Source of the DNA: an uncultured Pelagibacteraceae bacterium
Lineage (GTDB): Bacteria > Pseudomonadota > Alphaproteobacteria > Pelagibacterales > Pelagibacteraceae
Length of the DNA: 64,000 bases
Assembly: GCA_902614355.1 (NCBI GenBank)
Contig: CACMKP010000004.1
Coordinates: 24,282 to 88,281, forward strand
Direction: 5' to 3'
Position numbers and translations under genes: made by a program. The notes beneath the pieces were generated by a model. That model saw only the letters and a program-made list of their open reading frames with translations. It was not told the DNA's origin and searched no databases. Positions 31,815 through 40,089 of the stretch are shown piece by piece. Position 1 is the stretch's first letter. The number at the start of each line of letters is the position of its first letter.

Positions 31815-32139
31815 TCTTTCCTGTAAAACTATTTACTAATATTACACCAATCACAATTAAGAATAACCCCACAATTGCCTGCCAAGCTAAGGTTTGTTTA
31901 AAAAAGATGTAGCCTAGTATTGCAATAGTAAATATACCAAGGCCACTCCAGGTGGCATAAACAATTGCAATCGGTAATTTATTTACAACAAAAGTTAGAA
32001 GATAAAACGCAGTTAAATAAAATGCAGCTAGGGCAAAAGTTGGTAAAAACTTTGTAAAATTTTGTGATACTGGTAATAACATTGTCCCAGCAACTTCACA
32101 AAAAATTGCCCCAACCAGGAATAAATATGTTTTTAACAC
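31807..32139 (-). CDS. SMR family small multidrug/cation exporter
   Basis: 110 aa with 4 TM helices; FLVGAIFCEVAGTMLLP and IAIVYATWSGLG match EmrE-type motifs. Confidence 0.88.
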   Translation of the reverse strand: MLKTYLFLVGAIFCEVAGTMLLPVSQNFTKFLPTFALAAFYLTAFYLLTFVVNKLPIAIVYATWSGLGIFTIAILGYIFFKQTLAWQAIVGLFLIVIGVILVNSFTGKIS

Positions 32140-32141
32140 TA

Positions 32142-34034
32142 CTAAAGAATATTATTATTTTTTAGATCAGCTTTTATCTCATCTAAAATTGCTGGATCAT
32201 CAATAGTTGGAGGCATTTTGTATTCTTCTTTATCAGCAATTTTTCTAATTGTTCCTCTTAAAATTTTACCTGATCTAGTTTTGGGTAATCTTTTGATAAC
32301 TATAGCAATTTTAAACGCAGCAACTGGACCTATTTTCTCTCTGACCATTTGTATACACTCTTTTGAGATATCTTCGTGACTTTTATCAACACCTGCTTTT
32401 AAAACAACTAAGCCAATAGGTAATTGTCCTTTTAGTTTGTCTGCAATTCCAAGAACGGCACATTCAGCTACTGACTGATGTTCAGATAAAACTTCTTCGA
32501 TTGCTCCCGTTGATAATCTGTGACCCGCAACATTAATTATGTCATCTGTTCTAGACATAATCCATATATATCCATCTTCATCAATATGACCTGCATCATA
32601 AGTTTGATAATAACCATCATAATTTGACATATAGTTTTCTTTATACCTTTGATCAGCATTCCATAATGTTGGAAAAGTTCCTGGTGGCAATGGTAGTTTT
32701 ACAACGATATCTCCCATTTCATTTGGCTTAGCTAAAGTCTGGTCTGATTTAATAATTTTTACATCATAGCCAGGTACTGCTTTACAAGCTGAACCATACT
32801 TAGTTTTCATCATTTCAATTCCAGTACAATTTGAACTAATAGCCCAACTCGTCTCTGTTTGCCACCAATGATCTATTACTGGAACTTTTAATAAATTTTC
32901 AGCCCACTTAATTGTATCAGGGTCTGCACGCTCCCCAGCTAAGAAAAGACTTTCAAATTTACTTAAGTCATATTTAGAAAAAAATTTACCCTCAGGATCT
33001 TCTTTTTTAATTGCTCTAAAAGCTGTTGGTGCCGTGAATAATGATTTAACTTTATAGTCTGAAATAATTTTCCAGAAAGCACCTGCATCAGGTGTACCGA
33101 CAGGCTTGCCCTCAAACAGCACAGTTGTGCATCCTTTAAATAATGGAGCGTAGACAATATATGAGTGACCCACTATCCAGCCAATATCACTCGCTGACCA
33201 CCAAATATCATCTTCATCGATGTTATAAATATTCTTCATAGTCCATTTTAAAGCAACGATGTGACCCCCGATATCTCTAACGATACCCTTTGGAGTTCCG
33301 GTAGTGCCTGATGTGTAAAGAATATAAGCAAATTCGTTTGAATTCATTTCCACACAATCTGTGTCCTCAGCGTTAGCATGGGCTTCATCCCAGCTGATCT
33401 CCATAGGAGCATTTAATTTGACTTCATGACCTTTCCTTTGAAACAAAATCATTTTACTAATTTTGTGATTAGCAAGTTTTATTGCTTCGTCTACCAGAGG
33501 TTTGTATTCAACAGTCCTTCCAGGCTCAAAACCACATGAAGCAGTTACTAAAAGTTTAGCTTTACTATCATCAATTCTACTTGCAAGTTCGTTTGAGGCA
33601 AATCCACCGAAAACAACTGAGTGTATGGCTCCAATTCTTGCACAAGCAAGCATTGCTACAACCGCCTCAGGTATCATGGGCATATAAATTATTACTCGAT
33701 CACCTTTATTGATCCCTTGATTTTTAAGTGCTCCTCCAAATTTAGATACTTTTGATCTTAATTCTTCATAACTGAACTTGTTTTTGTCTCCAGTGATAGG
33801 ACTGTCGTAAATTAATGCGGTTTTGTTTCCTTTTCCTTGATCAATATGAAAATCTAATGCGTTATAGCACGTGTTAGTGACACCATCTTCATACCATTTA
33901 TAGAAAGGAGGGTTTGATTTGTTTAAAATTTTGCTTGGTTTTTTAAACCAAAAGATGTTTTCTGATGCCTCTTTCCAAAAGTCCTCAGGATTATTTATAG
34001 ACTCTTGGTATATTTCATTGAATTTCTTAGACAT
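32142..34034 (-). CDS. prpE: Propionyl-CoA (or acetyl-CoA) synthetase, PrpE-like
   Basis: YTSGTTGTPKGIVRD, WWSASDIGWIVGHSYIVY, WWQTETSWAI, SRTDDIINVAGHRLSTGAIEEV, KTRSGKILRGTIRKIAD. Confidence 0.88.
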   Translation of the reverse strand: MSKKFNEIYQESINNPEDFWKEASENIFWFKKPSKILNKSNPPFYKWYEDGVTNTCYNALDFHIDQGKGNKTALIYDSPITGDKNKFSYEELRSKVSKFGGALKNQGINKGDRVIIYMPMIPEAVVAMLACARIGAIHSVVFGGFASNELASRIDDSKAKLLVTASCGFEPGRTVEYKPLVDEAIKLANHKISKMILFQRKGHEVKLNAPMEISWDEAHANAEDTDCVEMNSNEFAYILYTSGTTGTPKGIVRDIGGHIVALKWTMKNIYNIDEDDIWWSASDIGWIVGHSYIVYAPLFKGCTTVLFEGKPVGTPDAGAFWKIISDYKVKSLFTAPTAFRAIKKEDPEGKFFSKYDLSKFESLFLAGERADPDTIKWAENLLKVPVIDHWWQTETSWAISSNCTGIEMMKTKYGSACKAVPGYDVKIIKSDQTLAKPNEMGDIVVKLPLPPGTFPTLWNADQRYKENYMSNYDGYYQTYDAGHIDEDGYIWIMSRTDDIINVAGHRLSTGAIEEVLSEHQSVAECAVLGIADKLKGQLPIGLVVLKAGVDKSHEDISKECIQMVREKIGPVAAFKIAIVIKRLPKTRSGKILRGTIRKIADKEEYKMPPTIDDPAILDEIKADLKNNNIL

Positions 34035-34180
34035 CTGATTTTTGATTCGATAGCGCTCTTTTTTTAGGTTTTTAAATTATAAATTGTATTTAATTTCAAA
34101 AAGTCAGTAAAATCAACGTAAATAAATGACACTTTAGTCTTCAATAAACTGTTTTTATTTGCTATTTAACCCAAATCTTT

Positions 34181-34198
34181 GCTTAGGGAAGCCTAAGC
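34181..34198. promoter_or_regulatory. Inverted repeat GCTTAGG-GAAG-CCTAAGC upstream of proteorhodopsin
   Basis: Perfect 7-bp arms with 4-nt loop, read directly from sequence. Confidence 0.6.
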
Positions 34199-34216
34199 TT
34201 AGTTTATATAAACTAA
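34199..34216. promoter_or_regulatory. 18-bp perfect palindrome TTAGTTTATATAAACTAA upstream of proteorhodopsin
   Basis: Exact self-reverse-complement; ends about 32 nt before the ATG, with RBS-like AAAGAGGGAG between. Confidence 0.6.
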
Positions 34217-34248
34217 TAAGTAAAAACTAACTAAAGAGGGAGTTTTTT

Positions 34249-35025
34249 ATGAAAAAACTTAAACTGTTTGCTCTAGCAGCTGTTGCCTTAACGGGTTTAA
34301 CAGGAATTGCTAATGCAGCAGACGCAACGATGTTAGCTCAGGATGACTTTGTTGGAATATCTTTTTGGATAATTTCAATGGGTATGTTAGCGGCTACAGC
34401 TTTCTTCTTCATGGAGAGAGGTACTGTTAACCCTGCGTGGAAAACATCAGTAACTGTTGCTGGTCTAGTAACTGGTATTGCTTTCATTCACTACATGTAC
34501 ATGAGAGAAGTATGGGTTGCTACAGGTGACTCACCAACAGTATATAGATATATTGACTGGTTAATTACTGTACCATTACAGATGGTAGAATTTTATTTAA
34601 TTCTAGTAGCTGTAAGAAAAGCAAACTCTGGAATGTTCTGGAGATTGTTAATCGGTTCATTAGTAATGTTAATCGGTGGATACTTAGGAGAAGCGGGATA
34701 CATCAACGCTACACTTGGTTTCATTATCGGTATGGCAGGTTGGGTATACATTCTTTATGAAGTATTCTCAGGTGAAGCAGGTAAAGCTGCTGCTAAGAGC
34801 GGAAACAAAGCTCTTGTAACTGCGTTCGGTGCAATGAGAATGATTGTAACTGTAGGTTGGGCAATTTATCCATTAGGTTATGTATTTGGTTACCTAACTG
34901 GTGGAGTAGATGCTGACACATTAAACGTAGTTTACAACTTAGCTGACTTCATTAACAAAATTGCATTTGGTCTAGTAATCTGGGCTGCTGCAATGAGTTC
35001 TGGAGCTGGCGCAAGAGCAAGATAA
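34249..35025 (+). CDS. Proteorhodopsin, blue-absorbing type (Q105), proton-pump motif
   Basis: Signal peptide plus 7 TM. RYIDWLITVPLQMVEFYLIL gives D97/T101/E108 and Q at the spectral tuning position; Schiff-base Lys in FINKIAFGLVIW. Confidence 0.98.
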   Translation: MKKLKLFALAAVALTGLTGIANAADATMLAQDDFVGISFWIISMGMLAATAFFFMERGTVNPAWKTSVTVAGLVTGIAFIHYMYMREVWVATGDSPTVYRYIDWLITVPLQMVEFYLILVAVRKANSGMFWRLLIGSLVMLIGGYLGEAGYINATLGFIIGMAGWVYILYEVFSGEAGKAAAKSGNKALVTAFGAMRMIVTVGWAIYPLGYVFGYLTGGVDADTLNVVYNLADFINKIAFGLVIWAAAMSSGAGARAR

Positions 35026-35049
35026 TTACGCTTTAAACTTATAATTTAT

Positions 35050-35090
35050 AGGGCGAGTATGTTTTAACATACTTGCCCTATTTTTTTTTA
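35050..35090 (+). terminator. Rho-independent terminator after proteorhodopsin
   Basis: AGGGCGAGTATG-TTTTAA-CATACTTGCCCT stem (one G-T pair) followed by T-tract. Confidence 0.9.
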
Positions 35091-35107
35091 CACCTATATT
35101 CATATCA

Positions 35108-35428
35108 ATGGCTAAAATCACTTACATCACTCACGAGAATGAAAAGCATACAATCGAAGTTCAAAATGGCTTAACCGTTATGGAGGGTGCAGTTCAAAAT
35201 GACATACCTGGAATAGATGCAGATTGTGGTGGGGGAATGGCATGTGCAACTTGCCATGTTTATGTCAAAGAAGACTGGTTTAATAAGTTACCAAAAAAAG
35301 AAGACGGAGAAGACGATATGCTGGATATGGCATTTGAACCAAAAACAAATAGCAGACTGAGTTGCCAAATTATTGTTTCAGATGAAATAGATGGTCTCGA
35401 AGTAAACATACCGTCTAAACAGGCTTAA
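35108..35428 (+). CDS. 2Fe-2S ferredoxin (adrenodoxin type)
   Basis: [17 protein letters not shown] and RLSCQI cysteine motif. Confidence 0.95.
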   Translation: MAKITYITHENEKHTIEVQNGLTVMEGAVQNDIPGIDADCGGGMACATCHVYVKEDWFNKLPKKEDGEDDMLDMAFEPKTNSRLSCQIIVSDEIDGLEVNIPSKQA

Positions 35429-36445
35429 ATGAATAAAACCGATGCACTAATTATTGGAGCAGGGCCCACAGGATTATTTACCGCACACCAATTAAAACTA
35501 ATTGGGCTCGATTGTGAAATAGTTGATAATTTAGATAAAATAGGTGGACAATGTATAGAACTTTATCCTGATAAACCAATTTATGATATTCCTGCGGTAC
35601 CTGAGTGTACAGGAGAGGAATTAACAAATAATTTAATCAGTCAATTAAAGCCTTTTAACATTAAATTTCATTTAAGTGAAAGAGTTGAAGAGGTTAAGAA
35701 AGAAGATGCTAACTGGTTAGTAAAAACTAGTAGTGGTAATACTTTTTTAACACCAAATGTTATTATTGCTGGAGGCGTTGGTTCATTTGAACCTCGAAAA
35801 TTTGCACCAAAGGAGTGTGAGCAATATGAAAATAAATCATTATTTTATTCGGTAAAAGATAAAAATATATTTAAAGGTAAAACAGTATCAATTTTTGGAG
35901 GTGGAGATAGTGCATTAGATTGGGCTATTGAGTTATCAAAAGATTGTAAAATTAATTTAATACATAGACGAGATGAATTTAGAGGAGCACAAGCAACAGT
36001 AGATAAAATGCATGAACTTGTAAAATCAGGTAAAATAAACTTATTTACTAAATATCAAATGGCAAATGCTCAAGGAGGTCAACAATTAGAAAGTATAGAT
36101 ATAAAGCATGACAATAATGAAATTAAAAACCTTAAGTCTGATTATGTTCTTGGTTTTTTTGGCCTTATTATGCAATTAGGACCAATTGCTAATTGGGGTC
36201 TTAATTTGAATAAAAAAACTATTGAGGTTGATACAGAAAAATTTGAGACAAATCAAAAAGGTATTTATGCTGTTGGAGATATTTGTAACTATCCTGGTAA
36301 ATTAAAACTTATTCTCTCTGGTTTCCATGAGGGTGCTTTAGCTGCTAGAGCATGTTTTAAACTCGCAAGACCTAATGAAAAATATAGATTTGAATTCACA
36401 ACTACTTCATCAAACTTGTTAAAAAGACTTGGGAAAAAAGAGTGA
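35429..36445 (+). CDS. Ferredoxin--NADP reductase (thioredoxin-reductase-like)
   Basis: IIGAGPTGLFTAHQL, GGQCIELYPDKPIYDIPA, FGGGDSALDWA, YAVGDICNYPGKLKLILSGFHEGA. Confidence 0.92.
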   Translation: MNKTDALIIGAGPTGLFTAHQLKLIGLDCEIVDNLDKIGGQCIELYPDKPIYDIPAVPECTGEELTNNLISQLKPFNIKFHLSERVEEVKKEDANWLVKTSSGNTFLTPNVIIAGGVGSFEPRKFAPKECEQYENKSLFYSVKDKNIFKGKTVSIFGGGDSALDWAIELSKDCKINLIHRRDEFRGAQATVDKMHELVKSGKINLFTKYQMANAQGGQQLESIDIKHDNNEIKNLKSDYVLGFFGLIMQLGPIANWGLNLNKKTIEVDTEKFETNQKGIYAVGDICNYPGKLKLILSGFHEGALAARACFKLARPNEKYRFEFTTTSSNLLKRLGKKE

Positions 36446-37068
36446 TAGAGCTTTTTTCAGCTAATACTCCTAATGGAAAAAAAATTAGTATTATGCTTGA
36501 AGAGATCAAGTTTGACTACAAAGTAACTAAAGTTGATTTAGATAATGGTGAACAGTTTAAACAAGATTTTAAAAAGATTAGTCCATTAAGTAAAATTCCT
36601 GTAATTATTGATCATAAAAATAAAAAAACAGTTTTTGAGTCTGGGGCAATTTTAATTTACTTAGCTGAATTAAGTGGAAAATTTTATAATTCTGAAGAAA
36701 AATTAGAAATTAATCAATGGCTTATGGCCCAAATGGGCTATGTTGGTCCAATGTTAGGTCAACATCATCAGTTTCATCATTATAATCCAGGGAAAAGTAA
36801 GTTTGGTGAAGATAGATATTTTAAAATTTCTGAGAGAATATACAGAGAGTTAGATGAAAGATTATCAAAATCAAAATATTTATCAGGAGAAAATTATACA
36901 ATTGCAGATATTGGAACATTTCCCTGGATTGCTAGACATGAGTGGCATGACATTGGTCTAAAAAAATTTAAAAATTTAACTAGATGGTACGAGAATATCT
37001 CTGATAGAGATGCTGTTAAAAAAGGTTTTGCTTTTATGGATAAAAATGAATTACCACCCAAGCCATAA
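36442..37068 (+). CDS. Glutathione S-transferase family protein
   Basis: MIELFSANTPNGKKISIMLEEI, SPLSKIPVIID, ESGAILIYLAE; C-terminal NYTIADIGTFPW. Confidence 0.92.
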   Translation: MIELFSANTPNGKKISIMLEEIKFDYKVTKVDLDNGEQFKQDFKKISPLSKIPVIIDHKNKKTVFESGAILIYLAELSGKFYNSEEKLEINQWLMAQMGYVGPMLGQHHQFHHYNPGKSKFGEDRYFKISERIYRELDERLSKSKYLSGENYTIADIGTFPWIARHEWHDIGLKKFKNLTRWYENISDRDAVKKGFAFMDKNELPPKP

Positions 37069-37173
37069 TTAATTTATCGAGTTAAGAAATCTAAATAATG
37101 AGGCAAAAATGCCATGACCTGATGCTTCAATCGCAAGTATCACTAAAATAATTAAAATTAATTTTGGGTTCAT
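37069..37173 (-). CDS. Putative micropeptide (34 aa), hydrophobic N-terminus
   Basis: Reverse-strand frame MNPKLILIILVILAIEASGHGIFASLFRFLNSIN*. ATG overlaps the TGA of the preceding small ORF (ATGA); stop directly abuts the GST stop. Confidence 0.5.
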   Translation of the reverse strand: MNPKLILIILVILAIEASGHGIFASLFRFLNSIN

Positions 37174-37298
37174 CTACTAAAAACAAAAAATATTAAAATT
37201 ACCCAGAACAACGCATAATAATAATAAATATATTTTTTTGTAAAATTATAAGTAACTGGATTATGCACTTTTTTTGTTTTTTTCTTTCTCTTAGTCAT
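37170..37298 (-). CDS. Putative small membrane protein (42 aa) directly after dksA
   Basis: MTKRKKKTKKVHNPVTYNFTKKYIYYYYALFWVILIFFVFSR*: basic N-terminus then one TM helix; start overlaps the dksA stop. Confidence 0.5.
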   Translation of the reverse strand: MTKRKKKTKKVHNPVTYNFTKKYIYYYYALFWVILIFFVFSR

Positions 37299-37815
37299 CT
37301 GCGTGAACCTTTTCGTCCTTCTCATGTTTTTCTTGTGCGGCAATTGTATATTTTGCAACTGGTCTTGCCATTAGTCTTTTTAGCCCGATCGGTTCAGCAG
37401 TATCAAGACAATATCCATAAGTATCTTCCCTTATTCTTGCTAAAGCTTTATCAATCTCTGAGATAAGTTTTATTTGTCTATTGATCGCCTTCATTTCTAC
37501 ATTTTTATCAGTATATGAACTCGCTTGATCGACAATATCTGCAGAAATACTATTATCATCCATAGAGCCGTTGTAGAGAGCTTCGTTATTTGATTTTACA
37601 AGTTCTTTTTTCCATTCTTGCAATTTAATTCTGAAAAAAACTTTGTGTTTTTCACACATATATTTTTCTGTATCTTTAGGAATGTAGGCTTTTGATATTT
37701 TTATAGGTCCTTTTTTAACTTCTTTTGTTTTACTAACCACTTTTGTTTTTGGTTTAGAAACATTCTTTGCTTTTGTTTTTGTGACCTTTTTTTTTACTTT
37801 AGCTATCTTTGGCAT
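37291..37815 (-). CDS. dksA: DksA/TraR family transcription factor, alphaproteobacterial type
   Basis: ALARIREDTYGYCLDTAEPIGLKRLMARPVAKYTIAAQEKHE; Lys-rich N-terminal extension. Confidence 0.88.
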   Translation of the reverse strand: MPKIAKVKKKVTKTKAKNVSKPKTKVVSKTKEVKKGPIKISKAYIPKDTEKYMCEKHKVFFRIKLQEWKKELVKSNNEALYNGSMDDNSISADIVDQASSYTDKNVEMKAINRQIKLISEIDKALARIREDTYGYCLDTAEPIGLKRLMARPVAKYTIAAQEKHEKDEKVHADD

Positions 37816-37893
37816 GTCTAAATTTGAATGCGAGGCAGTATATTCAGCAAAATATGGGTGTCAAGCAACCTTAATTATTGTAAATATTTACTT

Positions 37894-39213
37894 ATGGATG
37901 TTTTAAACAAGAATATTAATAACATATTTTTTATTTTTGCTATTACACATTTAATCATTTGGACAATGATTCCCTCATTGACAAATTCAAATTTGCCTCT
38001 TGATACAATAGAGGCGCTAGCTTGGGGAAGCAATTTAGATTGGGGTTTTAACAAACACCCACCAATGAGCGCTTTTTTTTCTGAGGTGTTTTTTAATATA
38101 TTTGGTTCTCAAGATTGGGCTTACTATCTTTTAAGTCAAATTTTTGTTGTTATATCATTCTATTTTATATTCAAATTTGCTCTTGAAATTTTAGGAAATA
38201 TTAAATTAAGTTTAATTTCAGTTTTATTGTTAGAGGCTATTTATTTCTTTAATTTCACCACTCCAGAGTTTAATGTAAATGTTTGTCAGTTACCATTTTG
38301 GTCATTGGTTATTTATTATTCTTGGAAGATATATGATGCAAAAGAAATACATTTTTATGATTGTTTTCTAATCGGATTATTTGCTGCAATTGGTTTTCTT
38401 TCTAAATATTTGTTCGTTTATTTATTATTATCAATTAGTTTATTATTTATTTATGTTATTTATAAAAAATTTAAAAACTTTGATTTTAAATATTTGATAA
38501 TAATTGAAATTTTTTTAGTTCTCTTAGTTCCACATATAATTTGGTTGCTTGATAACGATTTTATAACTGTTTTATATGGCTTGAAAAGATCAGGCCTTGA
38601 GGAAACAGGAATTCTTAATCATGTAAAATATCCAATAACTTTTTTATTTAAACAACTTGGAATATTAATACCATTTTTCCTCTTAATGTTTTTATTAATA
38701 AAAAAAATTGAAATTAAATTCAATTTTAATGATAGGAAGTTTCTTTTTTTATTATCTATTAGTATTTTACCTATCTTTTTAATATTTATTACTTCAGTTA
38801 TTACAGGATCTAAAATTAGAACAATGTGGATGACACCTTTTTATTTGCCTCTTGGAATATTTTCTGTCTATTTATTTAGGTCTCAAATCAATCTTAAAAA
38901 AATAAATTCTTTTTTAATTGGGTTTTTATTTTTGTTTTTTTTATCTCCAAGCCTATACGCATATATTTCTATAACAAAAACTGACAAAAGAACTGATTAT
39001 CCAGGCAAGGAGATCGCAGCAAAGGTTCAGTTTACTTGGGAACAAGATTTTGAAAAAGAAATTGAGTTTGTTACAGGAGATGAGTGGAAGGCAGGCAATT
39101 TATCTTATCACTTAAAATCACGACCAAAGTGGGAAGGGTTTACTAAAAAGGAAATTTTAAATAAATCAAGTCAATTTATTTGTTTAGATGATATTTGTTT
39201 AGGGAGATATTAA
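37894..39213 (+). CDS. Dolichyl-phosphate-mannose-protein mannosyltransferase-like (GT39/ArnT-like) membrane glycosyltransferase
   Basis: LDTIEALAWGSNLDWGFNKHPPMSAF motif and multiple TM helices. Confidence 0.8.
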   Translation: MDVLNKNINNIFFIFAITHLIIWTMIPSLTNSNLPLDTIEALAWGSNLDWGFNKHPPMSAFFSEVFFNIFGSQDWAYYLLSQIFVVISFYFIFKFALEILGNIKLSLISVLLLEAIYFFNFTTPEFNVNVCQLPFWSLVIYYSWKIYDAKEIHFYDCFLIGLFAAIGFLSKYLFVYLLLSISLLFIYVIYKKFKNFDFKYLIIIEIFLVLLVPHIIWLLDNDFITVLYGLKRSGLEETGILNHVKYPITFLFKQLGILIPFFLLMFLLIKKIEIKFNFNDRKFLFLLSISILPIFLIFITSVITGSKIRTMWMTPFYLPLGIFSVYLFRSQINLKKINSFLIGFLFLFFLSPSLYAYISITKTDKRTDYPGKEIAAKVQFTWEQDFEKEIEFVTGDEWKAGNLSYHLKSRPKWEGFTKKEILNKSSQFICLDDICLGRY

Positions 39214-39219
39214 AAAACT

Positions 39220-40089
39220 ATGAAAGTAAAAATTATAATCCCTATTTATAACGATTGGCAGTCAGTGTTTAAACTTTTTGAGGAAATTGATAATTTAAAA
39301 ATAGATAAAAATTTTGAGATATCTATTATTGTTATTAACGATGCCTCAAACCATGATCGATCAAATGAGGAAATCAATTTTGATAATATTCAATCTATAA
39401 AGATTTTAAACATGAAAAAAAACCAAGGACATGCAAGATGTATAGCTACTGGACTAAAATATATTTTGGATAAAGATGAATTTGACTATGCAATACCAAT
39501 GGATGGAGACGGTGAAGACAGACCAGAGGAAATAAAAAATTTTTTAGATCAAATTAAAGATACAGATAGTGTTACGGTTGTGGGAGAGAGAGTAAAAAGA
39601 TCAGAGAGCTTATTATTTAAAATTTGTTATCAGTTACATAAGTTGGTAACTTTAACCTTCACTGGCAAATCAATAAAATTTGGAAACTTTACTTGTTTAC
39701 CCAAAAAGACAGTCGAAAATATGATTAATGAAAAAGCCACTTGGAATAGTTTTTCTGGCTCTTTATCTAAAGTAGAAAAAAATTTCATAAAAGTGCCATC
39801 GATCAGAGGAACTAGATATTTTGGGCCATCTAAAATGAGTTTTTTAAATCTGATAAAACATTCATTGTCTATCATCAGTGTTTTTAAAAAAACTTTTTTA
39901 ATACGTTCTGCTGTATTTATAGTCCTATATATATTATTAATTAAAAGTAATGCCTCTGTGATAACGGCGTTACCTTTGATGTTCCTACTAATAGCAGTTT
40001 ATGCCGTATCAAATTTAGCATTAAGAGAGAATATCGATGAATTTAAAAATTCTCTAAGCCAAATAGAGAGCATAGATAATATTAAATGA
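39220..40089 (+). CDS. Family 2 glycosyltransferase
   Basis: KVKIIIPIYNDWQSVFKLFEEI, NQGHARCIATGLKY, PMDGDGEDRPEEI; C-terminal hydrophobic segment. Confidence 0.87.
   Translation: MKVKIIIPIYNDWQSVFKLFEEIDNLKIDKNFEISIIVINDASNHDRSNEEINFDNIQSIKILNMKKNQGHARCIATGLKYILDKDEFDYAIPMDGDGEDRPEEIKNFLDQIKDTDSVTVVGERVKRSESLLFKICYQLHKLVTLTFTGKSIKFGNFTCLPKKTVENMINEKATWNSFSGSLSKVEKNFIKVPSIRGTRYFGPSKMSFLNLIKHSLSIISVFKKTFLIRSAVFIVLYILLIKSNASVITALPLMFLLIAVYAVSNLALRENIDEFKNSLSQIESIDNIK

Noticed and set aside
37291-37815. DksA zinc finger has only one of four canonical cysteines (YGYCLDTAEPIG...YTIAAQ)
   Set aside because: Cysteine-poor DksA is, to my knowledge, the usual form in many alphaproteobacteria, so not novel.
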